Shown here piece by piece: positions 18,229 through 25,946 of a stretch of 64,000 nt of DNA. Position 1 is the first letter of the stretch, and each line of letters begins with the position of its first letter. Location: positions 2,232,501 through 2,296,500 of the forward strand of contig NZ_AP025344.1 of NCBI RefSeq assembly GCF_021654795.1, given 5' to 3'. The position numbers were made by a program, and so were the translations under genes. A model generated the notes under the pieces. That model did no database searches and was not told the origin of the DNA. It saw only the letters and a list, made by a program, of their open reading frames with translations. This DNA is from Paenibacillus dendritiformis. Lineage in GTDB: Bacteria > Bacillota > Bacilli > Paenibacillales > Paenibacillaceae.

Positions 18229-18546
18229 GCAATACACCTCATTGCATTGGCGGTTCGCGCCCAAGCGGAGAGCGCCTTGGCGAATTCCGTTCTAACGTAA
18301 TTTTTTCCTATTATAGCATGTTGGGAAAATATTGCTACTTATTTTTTTATAATAATTATTCTACTTTAGTGGCGCGGATCGGCTTTTTTCGATGAACCGT
18401 CTTTCCTTTATTCGATGTTACTGATATATTAAATCATAAATCATATTATATTTTTGAAAGAAAATTTCATAATGAATTTGGTAGAAGCGATCAGATCATC
18501 TGAACAGTATGCCTCTCGAGGACATCACCAACAGGAGGGAAATACG
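18229..18546. other. AT-rich divergent intergenic region between MFS and glcD
   Basis: 318 bases, clearly more AT-rich than the flanking genes. It holds no gene. It carries a TATAAT-like box on the minus strand (18310-18315 on +, ATTATA) suited to the MFS gene but lacking a clear -35. It also has the 13-bp palindrome at 18491-18503 upstream of glcD. Confidence 0.5.
18491..18503. promoter_or_regulatory. Perfect palindrome upstream of glcD, possible operator
   Basis: TCAGATCATCTGA: 6-base arms around a single C, 43 bases before the glcD start codon. The position suits a repressor site in the glcDF leader. No specific regulator family can be assigned. Confidence 0.4.
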
Positions 18547-19962
18547 ATGATATTGGACGAAGTGCGGCAAGAGCTGCTGCGGCTGCTGGGCCCGGAGCGA
18601 TTCCGCGACGATATGGAAGCGCTTATCACGCATTCGTATGATGCGACCCCGATGCTTCAGACGATGCCGGATGCGGTCGTCTACCCGGAATCGACGCAGG
18701 ACGTGCAGCATATTCTCCGTCTTGCGAATGAGCAACGCATTCCGATTGTTCCGCGGGGAGCGGCCAGTAATCTATGCGGCGGCACGGTGCCGGTATCCGG
18801 GGGCATCGTCGTGGCGATGACCCGCATGAACAAGCTGCTCGAACTGGACACCGACAATCTGACGGCCACGTTCCAGCCGGGGCTGAATACGAAGCAGTTC
18901 CACCGCGAGGTGGAGAAGAAGGGTCTGTTCTATCCGCCCGATCCGAGCAGCATGGTGATCTCGACCTTGGGCGGCAACATTATGGAGGGCGCCGGGGGAT
19001 TGCGCGGCTTGAAGTACGGCACGACGAAGGACTATGTCATCGGTCTGGAGGCGGTTCTTCCTTCCGGCGAGGTCATCCGGACGGGCGGCAAGCTGTACAA
19101 GGACGTCGCCGGCTACGATTTGACGAAGCTGCTGGTCGGGTCCGAAGGGACGCTCGCCATCGTGACGGAGGCGACGGTGAAGCTGGTTCCTGCGCCCCGA
19201 GTGAGACAGACGATGCTGGTCGCTTTTGAGGATATTTACGCGGCGGCCCGCTCCGTCTCGCGAATCGTGGGGGCCGGCATCATTCCCGCGACGCTGGAGT
19301 TCATGGATCAGCCGACGATACGGGTTGTGGAGGAATACAATCATATCGGCCTGCCGACGGATATGGAAGCGGTGCTCTTGATCGAGCAGGACGGTCAGGA
19401 GCCGCTTGGCGTCGGGAAGGATATGGATGCCATCGCCGCGATATGCCGGGAGGAAGGGGCGGCCCGCATCGATATGGCGCAGGATGAGCATGAGGCGGAG
19501 CAGCTGATGAAGGCGAGGCGCAGCGCGCTGTCGACCCTGGCGCGCATCCGGCCGACGACGATATTGGAGGATGCGACGGTGCCCCGTTCCCGCATCGCCG
19601 ATATGGTTTTGGCCATTAACCGGATCGCGGCGCAGTACGAGCTGAATATTTGCACGTTCGGCCATGCCGGGGACGGGAATCTGCATCCGACCTGCACGAC
19701 GGATGCGAGAGACGGCGCGGAGATCGAACGGGTGGAGCAGGCGTTCGCCGATATTTTCGAGGAGGCGATTCGGCTTGGCGGCACAATCACCGGCGAGCAC
19801 GGCGTCGGCACGGTCAAGGCGCCTTATCTGGAATGGAAGGTCGGAGAGGCGGGCATCGCCGTCATGAAAGGCATCAAGCAGGCGTTCGATCCGAACGGCA
19901 TCATGAATCCGGGCAAAATCTTCGCCAAGTCCGCCCGCAAAAGGCTGGTGATCACGCGATGA
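18547..19962 (+). CDS. glcD: Glycolate oxidase FAD-binding subunit GlcD
   Basis: 471-residue FAD-linked oxidase oxidising glycolate (or a related 2-hydroxy acid) to glyoxylate. The PCMH-type FAD domain occupies ~40-220 (VPRGAASNLCGGTVP, PPDPSSMVISTLGGNIMEGAGG, GYDLTKLLVGSEGTLAIVTEATVKL). The C-terminal FAD-oxidase domain contains GHAGDGNLHPT and ITGEHGVGTVK. ATG 18547 follows AGGAGGG at ideal spacing and gives the family length; an in-frame ATG 31 codons upstream has no RBS. Its stop overlaps the start of glcF (ATGA), so the two are translationally coupled. Confidence 0.93.
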   Translation: MILDEVRQELLRLLGPERFRDDMEALITHSYDATPMLQTMPDAVVYPESTQDVQHILRLANEQRIPIVPRGAASNLCGGTVPVSGGIVVAMTRMNKLLELDTDNLTATFQPGLNTKQFHREVEKKGLFYPPDPSSMVISTLGGNIMEGAGGLRGLKYGTTKDYVIGLEAVLPSGEVIRTGGKLYKDVAGYDLTKLLVGSEGTLAIVTEATVKLVPAPRVRQTMLVAFEDIYAAARSVSRIVGAGIIPATLEFMDQPTIRVVEEYNHIGLPTDMEAVLLIEQDGQEPLGVGKDMDAIAAICREEGAARIDMAQDEHEAEQLMKARRSALSTLARIRPTTILEDATVPRSRIADMVLAINRIAAQYELNICTFGHAGDGNLHPTCTTDARDGAEIERVEQAFADIFEEAIRLGGTITGEHGVGTVKAPYLEWKVGEAGIAVMKGIKQAFDPNGIMNPGKIFAKSARKRLVITR

Positions 19963-21455
19963 GCAGCGTCAGCATGTCTCACAGCGAGAATAATAGCAAG
20001 AGCGAGAGCGGTAGGATGAGCAGTCATATGAATCCTGGCATGCAAAACGGCACGCACAACAACATGTCCGGCAGCGTGAACGGCATACAGGGCCAAGGAA
20101 GCGGGCAGCGTCCGGCGGGCGCACTGCAGCGGCAGCTGGTCCAGATGCTCGATTACGAGCAACTGATGAATTGCATGCGTTGCGGATTTTGCCAGCCGTC
20201 CTGTCCGACGTTCCAGGAGACCGGGCTGGAAGCGGCTTCTCCGCGCGGGCGCATCGCCCTCATGAAGGCGGTGGCGGACGGGTTGATGGAGCCGGACGCC
20301 GCGTTCAAGCAGCAGATGGATCTGTGCCTGGGCTGCCGGGCCTGCGAGCCGGTATGCCCTTCCGACGTTAAATATGGCCAGCTGCTGGAGCAGACGCGGG
20401 AAGTCCTCTTCGAGCATACGGAGGCGCAGCCCGGGACGGTGCCGCTGCGCCGGCTGCATAAGCTGGCGAAGCCGATCTTCAAGCGTCACCGCCGCTTGCG
20501 GCTGATGAGCACGATCCTGCAAGCGTACCAGCGCACCGGCCTGCAGCGGCTGGCGCGGCGCGGGCGGATGCTGCGCTGGCTTCCGCAGCACATGCAGACG
20601 ATGGAGCGGATTATGCCTCCAGCCGACAGCAGAGGCGTCGTGAAGCGGGCCGGCGGGCATCGGTTCCCTGCGAAGGGGGAGTGCATCGGCACGGTCGGGC
20701 TGTTCCGCGGCTGCATCATGGATGTGCTGTTCACGGAGACGAATGTGAATACCGTGCGTCTGCTGACAGAGGCCGGCTATGACGTCGTCATTCCGGAGGA
20801 GCAGTCCTGCTGCGGCGCCTTGTTCTCCCACAGCGGCAACCGGAAGACGGCGCTGGAGTTCGCCATGCAGAATGTGAAGGCGTTCCGGGAAGCGGACGTG
20901 GATTACATCGCTTCCAATGCGGGCGGATGCGGGGCGACGCTGATCGAATATGATCATCTCTTGGCGGAGGAAGCGGAATGGGCCGAGCCGGCGCGCCGTT
21001 TTTCCAAGCAAGTGAAGGATATTAGCGAGCTGCTGCTGCGCTCGGGGCGTTGGAACGCTCTGGCGGCTCCGGCCAAGCCAGCATCGGCCGCGGAATCGGG
21101 CTCCTCCGTCACGGTGACGTATCAGGATTCTTGCCATCTCCGCAATGTGATGCGGGCCGGCGACAGTCCGCGCCGATTGCTGCGCATGATGCCGGATACG
21201 AAGTTCGTGGAACTGGAAGGGGCGGAAATTTGCTGCGGTTCGGCAGGGATTTATAATCTGGTCCAGCCGCAGATGGCGAACGCGATTCTCGATGCCAGAA
21301 TGGAGGCGGTGGAAGATACGAAGGCTTCGGTTATCTTGACGAGCAATCCGGGCTGTCTGCTGCAGATGAAGGCGGGAGTGGAGCGGGAGCAAGCGCATGA
21401 CCGGATTCAGGTTATGCATATCGTTGATTATTTTGCGGAAAAAGTGTTGAGATAA
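19959..21455 (+). CDS. glcF: Glycolate oxidase iron-sulfur subunit GlcF
   Basis: 498-residue electron-transfer subunit. Two ferredoxin-type motifs (CMRCGFCQPSCP and CLGCRACEPVCP) bind 4Fe-4S clusters, and two CCG domains contain QSCCGALFSHSG and EICCGSAGIY. It passes electrons from GlcD to the respiratory chain. The ATG overlaps the glcD stop. The N-terminus carries about 50 extra residues rich in Ser, Asn, Gly and Met before LQRQLVQMLDYEQL, so the first cluster motif lies near residue 70 rather than near 25 as in Bacillus homologues. No better-placed RBS for a shorter start was found. Confidence 0.9.
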   Translation: MSSVSMSHSENNSKSESGRMSSHMNPGMQNGTHNNMSGSVNGIQGQGSGQRPAGALQRQLVQMLDYEQLMNCMRCGFCQPSCPTFQETGLEAASPRGRIALMKAVADGLMEPDAAFKQQMDLCLGCRACEPVCPSDVKYGQLLEQTREVLFEHTEAQPGTVPLRRLHKLAKPIFKRHRRLRLMSTILQAYQRTGLQRLARRGRMLRWLPQHMQTMERIMPPADSRGVVKRAGGHRFPAKGECIGTVGLFRGCIMDVLFTETNVNTVRLLTEAGYDVVIPEEQSCCGALFSHSGNRKTALEFAMQNVKAFREADVDYIASNAGGCGATLIEYDHLLAEEAEWAEPARRFSKQVKDISELLLRSGRWNALAAPAKPASAAESGSSVTVTYQDSCHLRNVMRAGDSPRRLLRMMPDTKFVELEGAEICCGSAGIYNLVQPQMANAILDARMEAVEDTKASVILTSNPGCLLQMKAGVEREQAHDRIQVMHIVDYFAEKVLR

Positions 21456-21490
21456 TCTTTCATCATAAATTATAGGCGGGAGGAATGTGC

Positions 21491-22462
21491 ATGAATGTCA
21501 TTCCAATGCAGGCCGAGTGGCTGGTTCCGATGCTTGACTTGTGGAACCGGGAGTTGGGCGAACATTTTCCGATGCGGGAAGAGCTGCTTCGGCAAAATAC
21601 GTTTGAAGATGTCAATGTTTATGCTCCGGGTTCATGGCTGGCGCATGACACGGATGGAACGCCGCTCGGATTTGTCGTAGCGAAAGCATGGCAGGAAGAA
21701 GAGCGCGGCATGAAGCTGGGGGAAGGCGGGGGCTGGATTCAGGCGCTGGTCGTCCGTTCCGAGGCGAGGGGGCGCGGGCTGGGAAGCCGGCTGTTGGCGT
21801 TGGCGGAAGAAGCGCTGCAGGCGGCCGGGGCGGATAAGGTTTTTATGGGACGCGATCCATGGCATTATTTCCCCGGCGTTCCGGCTGCGCTCGCATCGGC
21901 CCGCCCATGGCTGGAACGGAGAGGCTACCGCCACTTATATCAGGTACATGATTTGTATGCCAGCGTCAAGGAGGAACCGGCCGTTCGGCCGGCCTACTCC
22001 GGAGGCGCCGAGGCGAGACTGCTGACAGGCGGCGACCGGGAGGAAATGCTGCGCTTTTTCCGCAGATGCTTCCCCGGGCGCTGGTATTATGAGGCGCAGT
22101 GCTATTGGGAACGCGGAGGCGAAGGCCGGGAATTTCTAGGTCTGTTCACGGAGAGCGGGGAAATGATCGGCTTCTGCCGCGTCAACGATGCAGCTTCTCC
22201 GTACATCGTCCAGAATACGTACTGGGCTCCGCTCGTTCCGGAGCCGCTCGGCGGAATCGGCCCGCTCGGCGTGGACAGCCGCTATCGCGGCAAAGGCTAC
22301 GGCCTGGCCTTGGTCGAGGAAGGCGTGGCGGAATTGCAGTCGCGCGGGATGAAGCATCTCGTCATCGACTGGACGGAGCTGGTCGATTTTTACGTCAAGC
22401 TGGGCTTTCGGCCGTGGAAGTGCTATGATCTGATGGCGAAGTCGTGGGGCGGGGATTCATAG
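21491..22462 (+). CDS. Tandem GNAT-fold acetyltransferase
   Basis: 323 residues with two GNAT domains. The N-terminal domain has the acetyl-CoA loop RSEARGRGLGSRLLALAEEAL (about residue 85) and the C-terminal one DSRYRGKGYGLALVEEGV (about residue 265). The second ATG of the frame (21491) is used because GGGAGG at 21477-21482 is then 8 bases away; the first ATG is too close. Substrate unknown. It lies 35 bases after glcF on the same strand and may be read with it. Confidence 0.8.
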   Translation: MNVIPMQAEWLVPMLDLWNRELGEHFPMREELLRQNTFEDVNVYAPGSWLAHDTDGTPLGFVVAKAWQEEERGMKLGEGGGWIQALVVRSEARGRGLGSRLLALAEEALQAAGADKVFMGRDPWHYFPGVPAALASARPWLERRGYRHLYQVHDLYASVKEEPAVRPAYSGGAEARLLTGGDREEMLRFFRRCFPGRWYYEAQCYWERGGEGREFLGLFTESGEMIGFCRVNDAASPYIVQNTYWAPLVPEPLGGIGPLGVDSRYRGKGYGLALVEEGVAELQSRGMKHLVIDWTELVDFYVKLGFRPWKCYDLMAKSWGGDS

Positions 22463-22859
22463 GGCCGGGCGCTTTTGGCTGCACGGGAAGCGCGGCGGTC
22501 CTCAGTGTTCGCCCGAGACGATAGTGGACGGAATTCCCTGGCCGCTCCAGCATGCCGGGGCATGCGGAGGACGGGCGGGCCCGCGGGTGCCCTGCGGGTG
22601 TCCGTCCTTTTGCCGGTCGCGCTATCGCGCTATGAGATTATTTTCACTTGAGTCTTGTCCTCGGCGAACCTGATCTCGATCACGAACGCGGTCTTCGATC
22701 GCCGCCGCTGCTCCCTGCCGGACAGATACGAATGGAATGGCGTTCGCCCGCGCCGCACGGTAAGATAGAAGACAACAGGATGCGATATCAGGCACGGACA
22801 AGCATCCGAGCGCGGGTCCGCGCGGAATGAAAGGGGAAGAAAGAAAGGGGGAACCAACC
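22463..22859. other. 397-bp gap between GNAT and RpiR genes
   Basis: No gene recognised; open frames here have no RBS or family signature. It contains the terminator at 22568-22612 and presumably the RpiR promoter, although no clear -35/-10 pair could be identified. Confidence 0.5.
22568..22612 (+). terminator. Intrinsic terminator after the glcDF-GNAT genes
   Basis: Arms AGGACGG (22568-22574) and CCGTCCT (22602-22608) around a GC-rich inner stem, followed by TTTT. Confidence 0.65.
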
Positions 22860-23729
22860 ATGTTTGCTTCACCGACCAAAGGCGGCCTGATCATGCTGTC
22901 CGATATGCTGGGCAAGCTGCCGCCGTCCGAGAAGAAAATCGCGTCATATATTTTGGCGCATCCCGAAGAGGCGATCTCGCTGACCGCTTCCGAGCTGGGA
23001 GAGAAATGCAATGCCAGCAGCGCTGCCGTCATCCGCTTATGCAAATCGCTGAAGTTAAAGGGCTTTCAAGAATTGAAGCTGCGCATCGTCGGAGATTTGA
23101 ATAAGTCGGAGAGCGAAGGGTACCGCGACATCAAGCCGAACGAGCAGGTCGACACGGTATTGGCGACCATGACGAATAACAGCATTCAGGCGCTGCGGGA
23201 GACATCGGAGATTGTCAATCTTCACGATATGGCCGCGGTGGCCGATCTGTTCATCCGGGCGCGGAACATCCACTTCTTCGGCGTGGGGGCCTCGTCGATT
23301 ATCGGCATGGATGCGCAGCAGAAATTTCTCCGGATTAACAAGCCGGCCACGGCGTTTACGGATCTGCATGTGGCCGCGATGAATATCGCGAACATGACGG
23401 AAGAGGATGTCGTGTTCGGCATTTCCTATTCCGGGGAGACCCTGGAAGTAGTCGATCTGCTGAAGCTGGCCAATGCGAAGGGGGGCCAGACGGTCAGCCT
23501 GACCCATTACGGGGATTCGCCGGTGGCAGCGGAAGCGCGCATCAACCTGTACATCTCGGCGACGAAGGAAGCGACGTTCCGCAGCGCCGCGACGTCCTCG
23601 CGGTTGGCCCAGCTTCACATCATCGATGTGTTGTTCATGTGCGTCGCCTCCCGCCAATATGACGAGACGGTGCAATATCTGGATCAGACCCGGGAAGCGA
23701 TTCGCTTCATCAAGGATCGGCACGGGTAA
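22860..23729 (+). CDS. MurR/RpiR-family transcriptional regulator
   Basis: 289 residues. The N-terminal HTH_6 domain (LPPSEKKIASYILAHPEEAISLTASELGEKCNASSAAVIRLCKSL) is followed by a SIS sugar-phosphate-binding domain (~125-260: IHFFGVGASSIIGMDAQQKF, ISYSGETLEVVDLLKLA). Such proteins sense phosphosugars and control sugar or amino-sugar catabolism. ATG 22860 follows AAAGGGGGAA. No sugar operon is adjacent, so the target is unknown; glcDF upstream is a possible but unproven target. Confidence 0.9.
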   Translation: MFASPTKGGLIMLSDMLGKLPPSEKKIASYILAHPEEAISLTASELGEKCNASSAAVIRLCKSLKLKGFQELKLRIVGDLNKSESEGYRDIKPNEQVDTVLATMTNNSIQALRETSEIVNLHDMAAVADLFIRARNIHFFGVGASSIIGMDAQQKFLRINKPATAFTDLHVAAMNIANMTEEDVVFGISYSGETLEVVDLLKLANAKGGQTVSLTHYGDSPVAAEARINLYISATKEATFRSAATSSRLAQLHIIDVLFMCVASRQYDETVQYLDQTREAIRFIKDRHG

Positions 23730-23901
23730 CCGTTAGCGACAACCCGATTTTCCGAGCGATAGACCCTCTCGTGAACGGCATGCCGCGGGAGAGGCTGCGC
23801 GATCCGAGGCTTCCTCACAGCCGCTGCCCGCATGCATATAATGTAATCCGCCCAGATGATGCGGGCGGCAGGCAGAACACGGCAAGGAGGGAACCCGAAT
23901 A

Positions 23902-24546
23902 ATGGATCGGCCGGCACGGATGAAGCGAAGAGACGAAAGGGCGAGCGCTTATACGCACGGCATCGGAATGGTATGCAGCCTCGGCGCGTTGGCTCTGCTG
24001 GCGGAGGCGGGAATCAGCCATGGCACGGTATGGCATATCGTCAGCGCGAGCGTGTACGGGCTGACGCTCGTAATGATGTTCGCCATATCGGCGATCATGC
24101 ACAGTGCCCCTGAAGGAGAGCGCAAAACATGGCTGACGATGGCGGATCATATGTCCATTTACGTATTCATTGGCGGGAACTGCACGCCGTTTCTGCTTGT
24201 GTATATGCGGAATGAATTCGGCTGGAAGCTGCTGGGGGCCATCTGGGGAACGGCGATTGCCGGCATTATATGGAAGCGATTCTATACGGGGCGGTACATA
24301 TGGATTTCGACGCTCGGTTATCTCGCGATGGGCTGGCTCATCGTCGCGGCCTGGCCGGAGCTGTCCGCCGTGCTGCCGCCGGCAGGTCTTGTCCTGCTTG
24401 TATGCGGAGGCATCATCTATACGGCGGGCATTGTCTTCTTTGTCTGGGAAAAGCTTCCCTATCACCATACGATCTGGCATCTGTTCGTGCTGGCGGGGGC
24501 GGGACTGCATTTTGTATGCATTTACCGCTATGTTCTGCTTGGATGA
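23902..24546 (+). CDS. Hemolysin III / PAQR-family membrane protein
   Basis: 214 residues, seven predicted transmembrane helices. The conserved PAQR metal-site residues are present: S-x3-H in ISAIMHSAP, DH in ADHMSIYVF, and H-x3-H in HHTIWHLFV near the C-terminus. Members are called YqfA or hemolysin III; bacterial roles include membrane-fluidity homeostasis, and haemolysis is not assured. The start ATG 23902 follows AAGGAGGGAA. It is convergent with the TipA-like gene. Confidence 0.85.
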   Translation: MDRPARMKRRDERASAYTHGIGMVCSLGALALLAEAGISHGTVWHIVSASVYGLTLVMMFAISAIMHSAPEGERKTWLTMADHMSIYVFIGGNCTPFLLVYMRNEFGWKLLGAIWGTAIAGIIWKRFYTGRYIWISTLGYLAMGWLIVAAWPELSAVLPPAGLVLLVCGGIIYTAGIVFFVWEKLPYHHTIWHLFVLAGAGLHFVCIYRYVLLG

Positions 24547-24568
24547 ATGCTCGCGGCCTATTACTAGA

Positions 24569-24610
24569 AAAGGACGCCATGCCGGCCGCATTTTTGCGGG
24601 GCATGGCGTC
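24569..24610. terminator. Shared terminator of convergent genes
   Basis: Long perfect arms GACGCCATGCC (24573-24583) and GGCATGGCGTC (24600-24610), with inner CCGCA/TGCGG. The U-run is best on the minus strand (CCTTTTCTAG), but the hairpin could serve both transcripts. Confidence 0.7.
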
Positions 24611-24626
24611 GCTTGCAAGGCGGATT

Positions 24627-25049
24627 CTATAGATGGCGCTCGGCATAAATGCGCATGGCGTCGCGCAGCGTCTCCGCCAGAGCGGGGTGGAAGCGGTCGT
24701 ACAGCTTGCGGAAATCGGCGTGATCCACGTACAATTCGCCCAAGCCGGCATAGACCTCGCGCGTCGGGGTGTAGAAGCGGCTCACCCATTGGAAGTGCTC
24801 GGCGATCACCTCCTGAATCGGGCCGCTATCCGGCGGACAACCCTCGCGAATGAGATCGGCGATCCGCTCGTGAATGCGTTCGGACTCCTGCTGCACATCC
24901 TGCCATTCGCTGCGCGACCAGGACTTGGTGCGCTCCTCGCTCTCCCGGATACCGCGCTCCGCGCCTGCCCCGTATCTTTCCTTCAATTCCTCTACATATT
25001 TCTCTTGCTTGCTTCGGTCAAATCCGTCAAACCATTGCTCTGCGTTCAT
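24627..25049 (-). CDS. Possible internally initiated TipAS-like short form
   Basis: In-frame ATG at 25049 (MNAEQWFDGF) is preceded on the minus strand by GGAAGGAG with 9 bases spacing, an unusually good ribosome binding site for the middle of a gene. The product would be 140 residues and lacks the DNA-binding domain, matching the ~144-residue TipAS made from an internal start in Streptomyces lividans. Offered as an alternative product of the same gene, not a separate gene. Confidence 0.55.
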   Translation of the reverse strand: MNAEQWFDGFDRSKQEKYVEELKERYGAGAERGIRESEERTKSWSRSEWQDVQQESERIHERIADLIREGCPPDSGPIQEVIAEHFQWVSRFYTPTREVYAGLGELYVDHADFRKLYDRFHPALAETLRDAMRIYAERHL

Positions 25050-25388
25050 GGCTTGCTCTCCTTCCGTGTTTTGTATCGTGCGATCCAGCGTGGCCACCAG
25101 CCGCTGCAGACGCTCGATTCGCTCGGTAAGCAACTGGTGGTGCTGCCGGAGGGCTGCTTTTTGATCGAAGTTATCCGACTGCATCAAGGCCTGAATGTCC
25201 GTCAACGGGAGATCCAGCTCCCGGAAAAACAAAATATGCTGCAGCCGCCGCAGCTGATCTTTTTCATAATAGCGGTAGCCATTGTCCCCAACATAGGCCG
25301 GCTTCAGCAGTCCGATCTGATCGTAATACCGCAATGTCCGAATCGTGACGCCGGACAGCTTCGCTACTTCGTTTACGGTGTAGGCCAT
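24627..25388 (-). CDS. TipA-type MerR regulator (MerR HTH + TipAS ligand domain)
   Basis: 253 residues, the same length as Streptomyces TipAL. Residues 1-70 are a MerR winged helix (YTVNEVAKLSGVTIRTLRYYDQIGLLKP, then GYRYYEKDQL). A dimerisation coiled coil follows to ~112, then a TipAS-like antibiotic-binding domain (FDGFDRSKQEKYVEELKERYG to DHADFRKLYDRFHPALAETLRDAM). The start at 25388 follows AAGGGAG on the minus strand and lies downstream of a MerR-type promoter; a longer frame to 25451 would begin upstream of that promoter. An internal RBS and ATG at 25049 could give the ligand domain alone. Confidence 0.9.
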   Translation of the reverse strand: MAYTVNEVAKLSGVTIRTLRYYDQIGLLKPAYVGDNGYRYYEKDQLRRLQHILFFRELDLPLTDIQALMQSDNFDQKAALRQHHQLLTERIERLQRLVATLDRTIQNTEGEQAMNAEQWFDGFDRSKQEKYVEELKERYGAGAERGIRESEERTKSWSRSEWQDVQQESERIHERIADLIREGCPPDSGPIQEVIAEHFQWVSRFYTPTREVYAGLGELYVDHADFRKLYDRFHPALAETLRDAMRIYAERHL

Positions 25389-25413
25389 TGCTTCATCGCT
25401 CCCTTCATGCCTT

Positions 25414-25444
25414 ACTATAAAGCGTGACGTAACGTCACGGTCAA
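25414..25444 (-). promoter_or_regulatory. MerR-type autoregulated promoter with operator dyad
   Basis: On the minus strand TTGACC and TATAGT are separated by 19 bases, the over-long spacer typical of MerR-activated promoters. The spacer holds the dyad GTGACGT-T-ACGTCAC (15 bases, perfect arms). This is a textbook arrangement for autoactivation by the TipA-like protein 26 bases downstream. Confidence 0.8.
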
Positions 25445-25484
25445 TATGCAAAAAAAGAAATGTGCGAATGTTAAGGTTAATCCC

Positions 25485-25513
25485 TTGACATGGCCGCCGG
25501 ATTCGGATATGAT
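25485..25513 (+). promoter_or_regulatory. Sigma-A promoter of ylxM-ffh
   Basis: Perfect TTGACA (25485-25490), 17-base spacer, TATGAT (25508-25513, 5/6). It points at ylxM, 55 bases ahead. Confidence 0.85.
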
Positions 25514-25567
25514 TAGGAACGTTGATGGGCTGTAAAGGTTTTTTCCTTGACGAAAGGAGTGGCCCGG

Positions 25568-25927
25568 ATGAACGAGGAACATGTTCTGGAGAAGACGAAC
25601 CGCGTCAATATGCTGTTCGATTTCTACGAACCTCTCTTGACGGAGAAGCAGCAGACGTTCCTGAAATGTTATTTTCAAGACGATTTTTCATTAGGCGAGA
25701 TCGCCGCTGAATTCGGCATTAGCCGCCAGGCGGTGTATGAACATATTAAGCGGGCGGAGCAGACGCTCGGCTCCTATGAGAGCAAGCTCGGATTGGTAGC
25801 GAAGTATGAACGCCGGAAGCAGCTGCTGGATGCGCTGCGCGACGAGTTGAATGAGATATTGGGTATGCCCGACCCGCAGCGTGCGGAACTGCAGAAGATT
25901 ATCCGTGAACTGCAGGCGTTGGATTAA
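25568..25927 (+). CDS. ylxM: YlxM-family SRP-associated helix-turn-helix protein
   Basis: 119 residues of the UPF0122 family. A sigma-70-region-4-like HTH (LLTEKQQTFLKCYFQDDFSLGEIAAEFGISRQAVYEHIKRAE) is followed by a helical tail. It is almost always encoded immediately upstream of ffh and thought to modulate the signal recognition particle. ATG 25568 follows GAAAGGAGTGG; a TTG seven codons upstream lies within that RBS region. ffh starts 19 bases after its stop. Confidence 0.92.
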   Translation: MNEEHVLEKTNRVNMLFDFYEPLLTEKQQTFLKCYFQDDFSLGEIAAEFGISRQAVYEHIKRAEQTLGSYESKLGLVAKYERRKQLLDALRDELNEILGMPDPQRAELQKIIRELQALD

Positions 25928-25946
25928 GGGAACGGGGTGAATAGGA

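Noticed and set aside
19740..19760. GCCGATAT inside glcD, and similar matches in smc, sulP and elsewhere
   Set aside because: Within coding regions GCC GAT AT simply encodes Ala-Asp-Ile/Met and is frequent at this GC content; only the two intergenic matches with suitable -35 boxes were kept. This frequency also lowers confidence in those two.
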